DNA of 45,252 nucleotides. It comes from Aestuariicoccus sp032586235. Its GTDB lineage: Bacteria > Pseudomonadota > Alphaproteobacteria > Rhodobacterales > Rhodobacteraceae. Positions 32,620 through 40,599 of this stretch are shown here, one piece after another (the first letter of the stretch is position 1; every line of letters starts with the position of its first letter). The notes beneath the pieces were generated by a model. It was not told the DNA's origin and did no database searches. It saw only the letters and a list, made by a program, of their open reading frames with translations. Both the position numbers and the translations under genes were made by a program. Where the stretch lies: the NCBI RefSeq assembly GCF_032586235.1, contig NZ_JAWHTD010000032.1:1-45252 (forward strand), in the 5' to 3' direction.

Positions 32620-34089
32620 ATGACCGCCACCAAGAAAACCGCCAAGCCCCGGAGCCGCGCAAGCACTGCCGCGAAGGCCAAGAAGGCATCCGCCAGCACG
32701 GCCACCAAGGCCAACGCCGCCGTCGCGCCCGAGATCGTCACGCCCGAGGCCGCACCGGCCGTCGCCGCAGTCGCGCCCGCGCAAACAAACGCCGCTCTCT
32801 GGGCCCGCCGCGAGGCCGCCGTTGCGCGCGGTGTCGGATCGGCCGCTCCGGTCTTTGCCGCCCGCGCCGAAAACGCCGAACTTTGGGACGTCGAAGGCAA
32901 GCGCTACATCGACTTCGCCGGCGGCATCGCCGTTCTGAACACCGGCCATCGTCATCCGGGCGTCATCGCCGCGGCCAAGGCGCAGGAAGACCTCTACACC
33001 CACACCTCTTTCCAGGTCGTCCCCTACGAGCCTTACGTCGCGCTGGCCGAAAAGCTGAACGCGCTGGCGCCGGGCGATTTCGCCAAGAAGACGCTGCTGG
33101 TGACCACCGGCGCCGAGGCCGTCGAGAACGCGGTCAAGATCGCCCGCGCTCACACCGGCCGCCCGGGCGTGATCGCTTTCAACAGCTCGTATCACGGTCG
33201 CACGCTGCTGACGCTGGGAATGACCGGCAAGGTCAACCCCTACAAAAAAGACGTGGGTCCCTTCCCCTCCGACATTTTCCGCGCGCCCTTCCCCGATGAC
33301 CGCGCCGGAATCACCGTCGAGGATTCGCTGAAGGCGCTCGAGATGCTGTTCCTTACCGATGCCCAGCCCGACCGGGTCGCCGCGATCATCCTGGAACCCG
33401 TGCTTGGCGAAGGCGGCTATCACCCGGTGCCCGCCGAGATGTGGCAGGCGCTGCGCGCGATCTGCGACAAACACGGCATCCTGCTGATTTCGGACGAGAT
33501 TCAGGCGGGCTTTGGCCGCACCGGCACGTGGTTCGCCATCGAGCATTCCGGCGTCGCGCCTGACCTCATCACCTGCGCCAAGTCGATGGCGGGCGGCTAT
33601 CCGGTGGCAGGCGTCATCGGCCGCGCCGAGGTGATGGACGCGCTGGCCCCCGGCGGGCTGGGTGGCACCTATGGCGGTAACCCGGTCGCCTGTGCCGCCG
33701 CCCTCGCCGCCATCGAGGCAATCGAGACCGAGGGCCTGCTGGCCCGCTCCACCGCTCTGGGCGAGACCATGCGCGCGCGCTTTGCCGACATGGGTGCCCG
33801 CGTCGCCCCCTACCGGATGTGGGACATCCGTGGGCTGGGCGCGATGCTGGCGGTCGAATTCGTGACCGATTTCGACACCGCCGTGCCGGACGCCGCCTTT
33901 ACCAAGTCGGTGATCGGCCACGCGCTGAACCGCGGTCTGATCCTGCTGGCCTGCGGCATGCACGGCAACGCGGTGCGTATCATGGTCCCGCTGACCGCGT
34001 CGGACGCCATCATCGAAGAGGGCATGGCCATCTTCGAGGCCGCGCTGGCCGACGCCGTGGCCGCTGAATTCCAGCACGCCGCCGAGTGA
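32620..34089 (+). CDS. gabT: 4-aminobutyrate--2-oxoglutarate transaminase with a basic N-terminal extension
   Basis: A 489-residue class III aminotransferase. The PLP lysine is K321 (TCAKSMAGGYP) and the PLP-nitrogen-binding aspartate is D292 (SDEIQAGFGRTG). It converts GABA and 2-oxoglutarate to succinate semialdehyde and glutamate. Normal GabT proteins begin near the NAALWARREAAVARGVG segment; here about 55 residues precede it, made almost only of Ala, Lys, Thr, Pro and Val, like the tail of histone H1. No ATG, GTG or TTG lies between this extension and the enzyme domain, so it must be translated. GGAG lies nine bases before the start. Divergent from the XRE-cupin regulator of the TAXI cluster. 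Confidence 0.9.
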   Translation: MTATKKTAKPRSRASTAAKAKKASASTATKANAAVAPEIVTPEAAPAVAAVAPAQTNAALWARREAAVARGVGSAAPVFAARAENAELWDVEGKRYIDFAGGIAVLNTGHRHPGVIAAAKAQEDLYTHTSFQVVPYEPYVALAEKLNALAPGDFAKKTLLVTTGAEAVENAVKIARAHTGRPGVIAFNSSYHGRTLLTLGMTGKVNPYKKDVGPFPSDIFRAPFPDDRAGITVEDSLKALEMLFLTDAQPDRVAAIILEPVLGEGGYHPVPAEMWQALRAICDKHGILLISDEIQAGFGRTGTWFAIEHSGVAPDLITCAKSMAGGYPVAGVIGRAEVMDALAPGGLGGTYGGNPVACAAALAAIEAIETEGLLARSTALGETMRARFADMGARVAPYRMWDIRGLGAMLAVEFVTDFDTAVPDAAFTKSVIGHALNRGLILLACGMHGNAVRIMVPLTASDAIIEEGMAIFEAALADAVAAEFQHAAE

Positions 34090-34097
34090 TCCAGGAT

Positions 34098-34128
34098 AAA
34101 GGGCGCGGGTCCTGACTCCGCGCCCTTT
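34098..34128 (+). terminator. Terminator-like stem-loop after gabT
   Basis: AAAGGGCGCGG and CCGCGCCCTTT form an 11-bp perfect stem with a nine-base loop, eight bases after the gabT stop. The 3' arm ends in TTT. This is a strong intrinsic-type terminator and isolates gabT from the following operon. Confidence 0.75.
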
Positions 34129-34191
34129 GCCACAACGCTTCGTCCGCATAAACTGTGAGAGTCGCGCGACGACCATCACAGGAGACGCCCC

Positions 34192-35511
34192 ATGTCCCAC
34201 ATCTTTCCCCGCCACACCCGCCAGCAACCGCCCGTCGCTGTTGGCGGCGACGGCTGTTACCTGATCGACGCCAGCGGCAAGCGCTATCTCGACGCCTCGG
34301 GCGGCGCGGCGGTGTCCTGCCTTGGGCACAGCGACCGCGCCGTCGTCGACGCGATCAAGACCCAGATCGACACGCTGGCCTTTGCCCATACCGGCTTTTT
34401 CACCTCGGAACCGGCCGAAAAGCTGGCCGATCTGCTGATCGCCAACGCGCCCGGCGATCTCGACCGGGTCTATCTGGTGTCCGGCGGGTCCGAGGCGACC
34501 GAGGCCGCGATCAAGCTCGCGCGCCAGTATTGGGTCGAAAAAGGCGAGCCCAAGCGCGGCCGTCTCATCGCCCGCAAGCAAAGCTATCACGGCAACACCA
34601 TCGGGTCGCTGTCGGCGGGCGGCAACGAATGGCGGCGCGCGCAGTTCGGGCCGCTCTTGCTGGACGTCAGCCACATCGACCCCTGCTACGAATACCGCTA
34701 CCGGCGCGACGACGAGACCGCCGAGGATTACGGCCTGCGCGCCGCCCAGGCGCTGGAGGACGAGATCCTGCGCCTGGGCCCGGAAACCGTGATGGCCTTC
34801 ATGGCCGAGCCCGTGGTCGGCGCCACCGCCGGCGCGCTGGCGCCCGCGCCCGGCTATTTCAAACGCATCCGCGAGATTTGCGATAAATACGGCGTGCTGC
34901 TGATCCTCGACGAGGTCATGTGCGGCATGGGCCGCACGGGCTCGCTCTTTGCCTGCGAACAGGACGGGGTCGCGCCCGACATCGCCTGTATCGCCAAGGG
35001 GCTTGGCGCGGGCTACCAGCCCATTGGCGCGATGCTCTGCACCTCTGAAATCTACGGCACGATCGAAGCCGGATCAGGCTTTTTCCAGCACGGTCACACC
35101 TATGTCGGCCACCCGACCGCCGCCGCCTGCGGGCTGGCCGTGGTGGGCGCGATCCTCGACCGCGGTCTGGTGGCGCGGGTCAACGAACAGGGCGACAAGC
35201 TGGCCGCGCGGCTGCAAGACCGCTTTGGCCAGCACCCGCATGTGGGCGATCTGCGCGGGCGCGGGCTCTTCCGCGGGATCGAGCTGGTGGTCGACCGCGA
35301 CAGCAAGACCTCGTTCGATCCCGCCAAGGGTGTCGCGGGCAAGATCAAGAAGGCCGCCTTCGAGGCCGGGCTGATCTGCTATCCGATGTCGGGCACCATC
35401 GACGGCAGGACCGGCGACCACGTCCTGCTGGCCCCGCCCTTCATCATCGAGGATCACCAGCTCGACGAGCTGGTCGACAAGCTTTCGGGCGCCATCGAGG
35501 CGGCGATCTGA
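34192..35511 (+). CDS. Class III aminotransferase (aspartate aminotransferase family)
   Basis: A 439-residue PLP enzyme related to omega-amino-acid:pyruvate and diamine transaminases. The PLP lysine is K269 (CIAKGLGAGYQPIGA), the partner aspartate is D240 (ILDEVMCGMGRTG) and the SGGSEATEAAIKLARQYW segment near residue 97 is typical. It is not a second gabT by motif (GAM of the GabT site differs), so the amine donor is open. Its stop overlaps the next start (TGATG at 35509-35513), coupling it to the FMN glutamate-synthase-like protein. Confidence 0.88.
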   Translation: MSHIFPRHTRQQPPVAVGGDGCYLIDASGKRYLDASGGAAVSCLGHSDRAVVDAIKTQIDTLAFAHTGFFTSEPAEKLADLLIANAPGDLDRVYLVSGGSEATEAAIKLARQYWVEKGEPKRGRLIARKQSYHGNTIGSLSAGGNEWRRAQFGPLLLDVSHIDPCYEYRYRRDDETAEDYGLRAAQALEDEILRLGPETVMAFMAEPVVGATAGALAPAPGYFKRIREICDKYGVLLILDEVMCGMGRTGSLFACEQDGVAPDIACIAKGLGAGYQPIGAMLCTSEIYGTIEAGSGFFQHGHTYVGHPTAAACGLAVVGAILDRGLVARVNEQGDKLAARLQDRFGQHPHVGDLRGRGLFRGIELVVDRDSKTSFDPAKGVAGKIKKAAFEAGLICYPMSGTIDGRTGDHVLLAPPFIIEDHQLDELVDKLSGAIEAAI

Positions 35512-37139
35512 TGCTGAGAGAACATCAGCGCTACGCCACCTTCGCCGGCGCGGCCGTTCTGACGGTACTGTCTTTCCTCGGGCTCTTCATTAGCGGCTGG
35601 TTCGTCCTGCCGCTGGCGCTTTTCGGCGTGTTGACGGCGATGGGCATCTACGATGTCACCCAAACCAGACACGCCATCCTGCGAAATTACCCCGTGCTGG
35701 GGCATATGCGGTTCCTCTTCGAGGGCATCCGCCCCGAGATCCGCCAGTACCTGATCGAGAACGACGCCGACGAAGAACCCTTCTCGCGCGAGCAGCGCAG
35801 CCTTGTCTATCAGCGCGCCAAGGGGGTCGAGGACAAGCGCCCCTTCGGTTCGCGCCGCAGGGTCTATGACGCGGGCTACGAATGGCTGACCCATTCCGCC
35901 ATGCCCACCAGGATCGACGACAAGGATTTCCGCGTTCGCGTCGGCGGGCCGGACTGCAAGCAGCCTTACGATCTGTCGCTCTTCAACATCTCGGCGATGA
36001 GCTTTGGCGCTTTGTCGGCCAACGCCATTCTCGCGCTCAACACCGGCGCGGCGCGGGGCGGCTTTGCCCATGATACCGGCGAGGGCGGCATCTCGCGCTA
36101 TCACCGGCAGGGTGGCGGCGATCTGATCTATGAAATCGGCTCGGGCTATTACGGCTGCTGCACCGACGACGGGCGTTTCGATCCAGAAAAATTCCGCACA
36201 CAATCCGCCGATCCGCAGGTCAAGATGATCGAGCTGAAGCTGAGCCAGGGCGCCAAGCCCGGCCACGGCGGCATGTTGCCCGCGGCCAAGATCACCCCCG
36301 AGATCGCCGAGGCGCGCGGCATCCCGATGGGGCGCGACTGCATCTCGCCCGCCGCGCATCCCGAGTTTTCAACCCCCACCGAGATGATCGAGTTCATCGG
36401 CCGGCTGCGCGATTTGTCGGGGGGCAAGCCGGTGGGTTTCAAGCTCTGCATCGGGCACCGGCGCGAATTCATGTGTATCGTCAAAGCGATGCTGGAGACC
36501 GGCATTACCCCCGATTTCATCGTGATCGACGGCAAGGAAGGCGGCACCGGCGCAGCCCCCGTGGAATTCGCCGATCACATGGGCATGCCGCTGGTCGAAG
36601 GCCTGACCTTCGCGCACAACACCCTGCGCGGTGCGGGTCTGCGCGACCGGATCCGGATCGGCGCGTCGGGCAAGCTGGTGTCGTCCTTCGCCATCCTCAA
36701 GATGATCGCTCTGGGGGCGGATTGGGCCAATTCCGCGCGCGGCTTCATGTTCGCGGTCGGTTGCATCCAGGCCCAGGCCTGCCACACCAACCATTGCCCC
36801 GTCGGCGTCGCCACCCAGGACCCGCTGCGCCAGAGGGCGCTCGACGTGGGCGACAAATCCGAACGGGTCGCGCGCTTTCACGCCAACACGATGCACGCCG
36901 TCGCCGAGCTGACCAGCGCGGCGGGTCTGATGCATCCGGGCGAGTTTCTTCCGCATCACCTGCTCTTGCGCGAGGGCGAGCGCACGATGGTCACTGGCAA
37001 CGAAATCTATCCCTATATGCCCGAGGGTTTCCTGCTGGACGATAGCGAAGATGACCGTTTCGGCTACAAGATGCGCTGGCGCCGCGCGGCGGCCGACAGC
37101 TTTCAGCCGTTCGACACCGAAACGCGGCGCGGGCCATGA
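35511..37139 (+). CDS. FMN-binding glutamate synthase family protein, membrane-anchored
   Basis: A 542-residue protein with two N-terminal membrane helices (about 10-50) followed by the synthase (central FMN) domain of glutamate synthase. Seen are SAMSFGALSANAI near residue 160, GKEGGTGAAPVEFADHMGMP near residue 343, GASGKLVSSF near residue 380 and the cysteine cluster GCIQAQACHTNHCPVGVA that holds the iron-sulfur centre. There is no glutaminase domain, so the ammonia or amine source is separate. Members of this family include standalone proteins and the N-methylglutamate synthase subunit. Translational coupling to an aminotransferase (5') and a CMD-fold protein (3') suggests one amine-handling pathway. 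Confidence 0.88.
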   Translation: MLREHQRYATFAGAAVLTVLSFLGLFISGWFVLPLALFGVLTAMGIYDVTQTRHAILRNYPVLGHMRFLFEGIRPEIRQYLIENDADEEPFSREQRSLVYQRAKGVEDKRPFGSRRRVYDAGYEWLTHSAMPTRIDDKDFRVRVGGPDCKQPYDLSLFNISAMSFGALSANAILALNTGAARGGFAHDTGEGGISRYHRQGGGDLIYEIGSGYYGCCTDDGRFDPEKFRTQSADPQVKMIELKLSQGAKPGHGGMLPAAKITPEIAEARGIPMGRDCISPAAHPEFSTPTEMIEFIGRLRDLSGGKPVGFKLCIGHRREFMCIVKAMLETGITPDFIVIDGKEGGTGAAPVEFADHMGMPLVEGLTFAHNTLRGAGLRDRIRIGASGKLVSSFAILKMIALGADWANSARGFMFAVGCIQAQACHTNHCPVGVATQDPLRQRALDVGDKSERVARFHANTMHAVAELTSAAGLMHPGEFLPHHLLLREGERTMVTGNEIYPYMPEGFLLDDSEDDRFGYKMRWRRAAADSFQPFDTETRRGP

Positions 37140-37684
37140 GCAGCCGGTTGCCGCCGCTGGACGACGACGCCTGGTCTGCCGAGATCGCCGACATGAAGGA
37201 TGGCTTCGCCGGGGGGCTCAACGTCTATCGCGTCATGGCCCATCACCCCGCGCTGCTGCGCGCCTGGGCGCCGCTGCGCGCCCATGTGGTGACCCGCGCG
37301 GCCTTGGGTCCGCAGCTGTCCGAAGTCGCGATCCTGCGCACCGGCCACCGGTTGGGGTCGTCTTATGAGTGGCACCAGCACATCGACCGCGCGCGACGGC
37401 GCGGGCTGGAGGATGCGCGCATCGCCTCCATCGCGGGGCTGCTTGAAGGCATGGCGCCGGTTGATGCGCTCGTCGCCGGGGCCGTCGACGAACTGATGGA
37501 CGACCATAAACTTTCGGCGGGCACTGCCGAGGCCCTGTTCGCCAAGCTGGGCAAGGACGCGACGCTCGACCTGATTGCGACGGTGGGCTTCTATTCGGTG
37601 CTTGGCTGGATCCTGAACTCCTTCGACGTGCCGCTCGACGACGACATCGCCGAGGCCTTGCGGCAGCACCCGTTCGCCCACTGA
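37136..37684 (+). CDS. Carboxymuconolactone decarboxylase family protein
   Basis: A 182-residue AhpD-fold protein. The family region LSEVAILRTGHRLGSSYEWHQHIDRARRRG (about residues 61-90) is clear; it has the EWxxH element but not the CxxC of AhpD-type peroxidases. It therefore resembles the CMD branch acting as decarboxylase or unknown. It overlaps the previous gene by four bases (ATGA). Its role in the amine operon is unknown. Confidence 0.85.
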   Translation: MSSRLPPLDDDAWSAEIADMKDGFAGGLNVYRVMAHHPALLRAWAPLRAHVVTRAALGPQLSEVAILRTGHRLGSSYEWHQHIDRARRRGLEDARIASIAGLLEGMAPVDALVAGAVDELMDDHKLSAGTAEALFAKLGKDATLDLIATVGFYSVLGWILNSFDVPLDDDIAEALRQHPFAH

Positions 37685-37890
37685 GAGACGGCGCGCCGTT
37701 TCGCCCCGGTTCTCGCAACGCAAACTGCGCCCCTGAATTGTCGCCCGTCGAAATCCGGAACCGGACGGAAGGGTCTGCCGCAATGTCCTTCGCTCTGGAT
37801 CAGATGCTCGCCGAGGATTGCGCCGGAATGCGGCGGCGCGCCGCCAACATGACCAAAACGCGCGCGATCCCATTACGCGTGGCCACATGC

Positions 37891-39633
37891 TCAGGCCGCG
37901 CGGGCATTGGCGACGTCTGGGACATGCACCGAGGTGGCGTCGTCGTTCAGACGAAAGCGCTGCACCAGCGTGGCCAGGTTGCCCGATTCGGTGCGCAACC
38001 GATGGGCGGCAGCGGTCGTTTCCTCGACCATCGCGGCGTTTTGCTGAGTGACCTGGTCGAGGTTTCCGACGCCGATGTTGATCTCCTTGATGCCTTGCGC
38101 CTGCTCGTTGGCGCCTGTCGCGATGCCGCTGACGAGTTCCGAAATTTCGTTGATCCGGGTCACCACATCGTTGAGGTCGGTGCCCGCCTGACCCACCAGA
38201 AGCGCGCCTTCCTTGACCCGTTCGGTGGAGCCGTCTATCAGCGCCTTGATCTGCCCGGCCGCGTCGGAACTGCGCTGCGCCAGCGCCCGCACCTCAGAGG
38301 CGACCACGGCAAAGCCCTTGCCCGAGCTGCCCGCGCGCGCCGCCTCGACGCCCGCATTCAGAGCCAGAAGGTTGGTCTGGAAGGCGATATCGTCGATCAC
38401 CACGATGATCTCGGCGATCTGTTCGGAGGATTTCTCGATCTGGGTCATCGCCGACACCGCCGATTGCATCACGGTTTCGTTGCGATGCGCCATTTCCGTG
38501 GCGTCTTTGACCCGCTGATCGACCGCCTTAGCGCTTTCGGCGGCCGAGGTCACGCTGGCCACCAGTTCGTCGAGCGCCGCGGCGGTCTGTTCCAGCGTGG
38601 CGGCCTGGGTTTCGGTGCGGTGCGACAGGTCATCGCTGGCGCCGGCGATTTCCTTGGACCCGCTGCGCATGCTGTGGGCGTTGTCGCGCACCTCGCGGAT
38701 TGCGTCGTGCAGACTGTGCACCGCCTTGTTGTACGTCTCGCGCAGGGCGGCATATTCCGCCGGGAATTCGTCGCCCAGCGACCGGGTCAGAACCCCGCCG
38801 GCGAGCGCCGTCAGCGCCTCTTCCAACATGGCGACGACCTTGGCCTGGGTCTCCTGATCCGCCCGCTGGGCGGCCTCGGCGGCCTTGCCCCGGGCCAGAC
38901 GTTGGGTCAGTTCCGACAGGTGGCGGGCGATGTCGCCGAAGGCGTCCGCGCGCCCCTGCATCGGGATCTCGTCATCGTATTTTTCCTCGGAGATCCTTTC
39001 GATGCTCGCCGTCACCAGGGCCAGCGGCCGACCGAGGATCCAGCGCAGCACCAGGATCGTGGCAACGAAGAGCCCGACGAAGATGGCGCCCACCTCGGCC
39101 AGTATATAAAGAATACTGGTTCGAAGATCGTCCATCCGGGCGGCGACGCTCGCCTCCATCGCCACGACACCCAGAACGGGGCCGTCGGCGGTCTTGCGGA
39201 TCGGATGGGCGGTGATCAGCCCGTTGTCACTGCGCGCCACGTCGCCCGAGGCCAATGCCCGCGTGACCAACCTATCCAGCAGCGCCAGGCTGGCGGCGGG
39301 ACCGACCTGCGTCAGAACCTCGCCCGCGGCGCCCCGAACCGACATCGAAACCCCGTCCTCGCCCGCCGCGCTGACCTCTTTATCCACAAGCTCCTGGATC
39401 TTGGGCGTGGCGTTGAACCTGACCGCGTCCGCCAGCCCCAGAGAGGCGCTTTCGGTCGCGCGCAGCGCCAAATCCGCCACATTCCTCGTCTCGATCCTTT
39501 CGACCATTTGAATGGCCTGATACCCGAGCAACAAGGCAAGAAGCAGCGTGGACACCGCCATGACGCCTGCGCATTTCACGAAAACCGACGATTTGAAGAT
39601 GGAGAACCGGTTTTTCAAGCTGGTCACGGTCAT
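37891..39633 (-). CDS. Methyl-accepting chemotaxis protein
   Basis: A 580-residue chemoreceptor. It has a membrane helix at about 19-40, a periplasmic domain to about 170, a second helix at about 172-197, a HAMP domain and a signalling domain with the conserved tip DDIAFQTNLLALNAGVEAARAG near residue 430. The C-terminus ends NARAA without a CheR-tether pentapeptide such as NWETF. It is transcribed after the gene for a secreted sensor-domain protein, 30 bases upstream, which suggests that an exported binding protein feeds this receptor. Confidence 0.93.
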   Translation of the reverse strand: MTVTSLKNRFSIFKSSVFVKCAGVMAVSTLLLALLLGYQAIQMVERIETRNVADLALRATESASLGLADAVRFNATPKIQELVDKEVSAAGEDGVSMSVRGAAGEVLTQVGPAASLALLDRLVTRALASGDVARSDNGLITAHPIRKTADGPVLGVVAMEASVAARMDDLRTSILYILAEVGAIFVGLFVATILVLRWILGRPLALVTASIERISEEKYDDEIPMQGRADAFGDIARHLSELTQRLARGKAAEAAQRADQETQAKVVAMLEEALTALAGGVLTRSLGDEFPAEYAALRETYNKAVHSLHDAIREVRDNAHSMRSGSKEIAGASDDLSHRTETQAATLEQTAAALDELVASVTSAAESAKAVDQRVKDATEMAHRNETVMQSAVSAMTQIEKSSEQIAEIIVVIDDIAFQTNLLALNAGVEAARAGSSGKGFAVVASEVRALAQRSSDAAGQIKALIDGSTERVKEGALLVGQAGTDLNDVVTRINEISELVSGIATGANEQAQGIKEINIGVGNLDQVTQQNAAMVEETTAAAHRLRTESGNLATLVQRFRLNDDATSVHVPDVANARAA

Positions 39634-39663
39634 GGCGATATCCCTTTTATGTTCAGACAGGCG

Positions 39664-40239
39664 TTACATCAGCGAGTCGGCGTTCACGCCGACCGTCATT
39701 GCGCCGATCACCTTGCCGGTGGCCGGATCGGTCACCGCGACCGAGATCTGCGCCTGATAGCTCTGACTGGATTCGTCGAACTCGATATCGCCGTAATGCA
39801 CCGCCCCCGGCCCCATGCCGTAGGTCTTCTGATGCTTGTCCTCGTCCCCCTGCCAGTAATCAGAGGTGACGCCAGAGGTGGCGACGTTCAGCCCGACCGC
39901 GTCCATCAAAAAAATCCCGGTGATGGTGCCGCCCGAGCCATTGACGATCTCGCGCAGGAAATCCGAGGTCGGATTGGCCAGGACCGGCGTGATGGTCGGC
40001 GTGTCTGCACCGCCGATTTCGCCGCGCCAGGCCTGATCGAGCGCGTCGATCCCGGCGGCGTCGAGGGCCGACGTCATGTCGTTCTGGGCCAGGATCGAGA
40101 CGACGATGCGCTCATCCCCCGCCCAGGGCATGATGTTGCCGTCAAGATAGCTTTCCAGCGCGGTGCGATAGTCGACGGCTTGCGCCGCCACGGCGCCCGT
40201 CAGGACAAGCGCGGAGGCCAGAAGGGTGGATTTCAGCAT
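39664..40239 (-). CDS. Secreted PDC/Cache-type sensor protein partnered with the chemoreceptor
   Basis: A 191-residue periplasmic protein with a signal peptide (MLKSTLLASALVLTGAVAAQA). The mature part resembles a single Cache/PDC sensor domain: an N-terminal helix, SDFLREIVNGSGGTITGIFLMDAVGLNVATSG around residue 95 (strand-turn-strand), and a typical C-terminal TDPATGKVIGAMTVGVNADSL. It has no transmembrane or output domain. It lies in an operon with a methyl-accepting chemotaxis protein, so it may bind the ligand and present it to that receptor. The start at 40239 is set by the signal peptide; the frame continues upward to 40293 without matching one. Confidence 0.8.
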   Translation of the reverse strand: MLKSTLLASALVLTGAVAAQAVDYRTALESYLDGNIMPWAGDERIVVSILAQNDMTSALDAAGIDALDQAWRGEIGGADTPTITPVLANPTSDFLREIVNGSGGTITGIFLMDAVGLNVATSGVTSDYWQGDEDKHQKTYGMGPGAVHYGDIEFDESSQSYQAQISVAVTDPATGKVIGAMTVGVNADSLM

Positions 40240-40599
40240 GATAGGTTCCTCAGGATTCGATTGTGTCCGATGGCGCGCCACAAGGCGGCACACCCGGCGC
40301 GACCCTAGACGCCAATCTCCTGCCGCAAGGTTAATCCCGCCGCGATCCCATCAAACTTGATCGATTTTTCGCATTCACGCGCCGAAACGTCGGAAAACGA
40401 CGTCTTGTCGCATTTTTACAAGACCCCGGGCAAAGCGCGCGGAAGGCTGCGAAGACGTCAGATCGGAAACCGCATGGCCGCGATGCAGAGCACCATCGTT
40501 CTTGTTCTCCGCACCATCGGTGCGCGGCGGGGGCGCGCGGCGCGGGGGCGCCCGGACAGGGCCACCGCCCTCTTTCCAACCCTCTGACGGAGAACATAC
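40240..40599. other. Divergent intergenic region with a possible leader peptide
   Basis: The region between the sensor gene and the methyltransferase gene contains both promoters, which I cannot locate precisely. A 37-codon open frame at 40474-40587 (with GGAAA upstream) and a hairpin at 40510-40524 (CGCACC-ATC-GGTGCG) inside it are described separately. No cobalamin riboswitch boxes are seen. Confidence 0.5.
40474..40587 (+). CDS. Possible leader peptide upstream of the mttB-like gene
   Basis: This 37-residue frame starts MAAMQSTIVLVLRTIGARRG and ends 12 bases before the next start. The run of branched-chain residues (IVLVL) immediately before a perfect 6-bp hairpin (40510-40524) resembles an attenuation leader. 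GGAAA is suitably placed before the ATG. The downstream gene is not a branched-chain amino-acid gene, so the purpose is unclear. Confidence 0.3.
   Translation: MAAMQSTIVLVLRTIGARRGRAARGRPDRATALFPTL

Noticed and set aside
40240..40599. Cobalamin riboswitch before the mttB-like gene
   Set aside because: The conserved B12-box and core sequences are not present.
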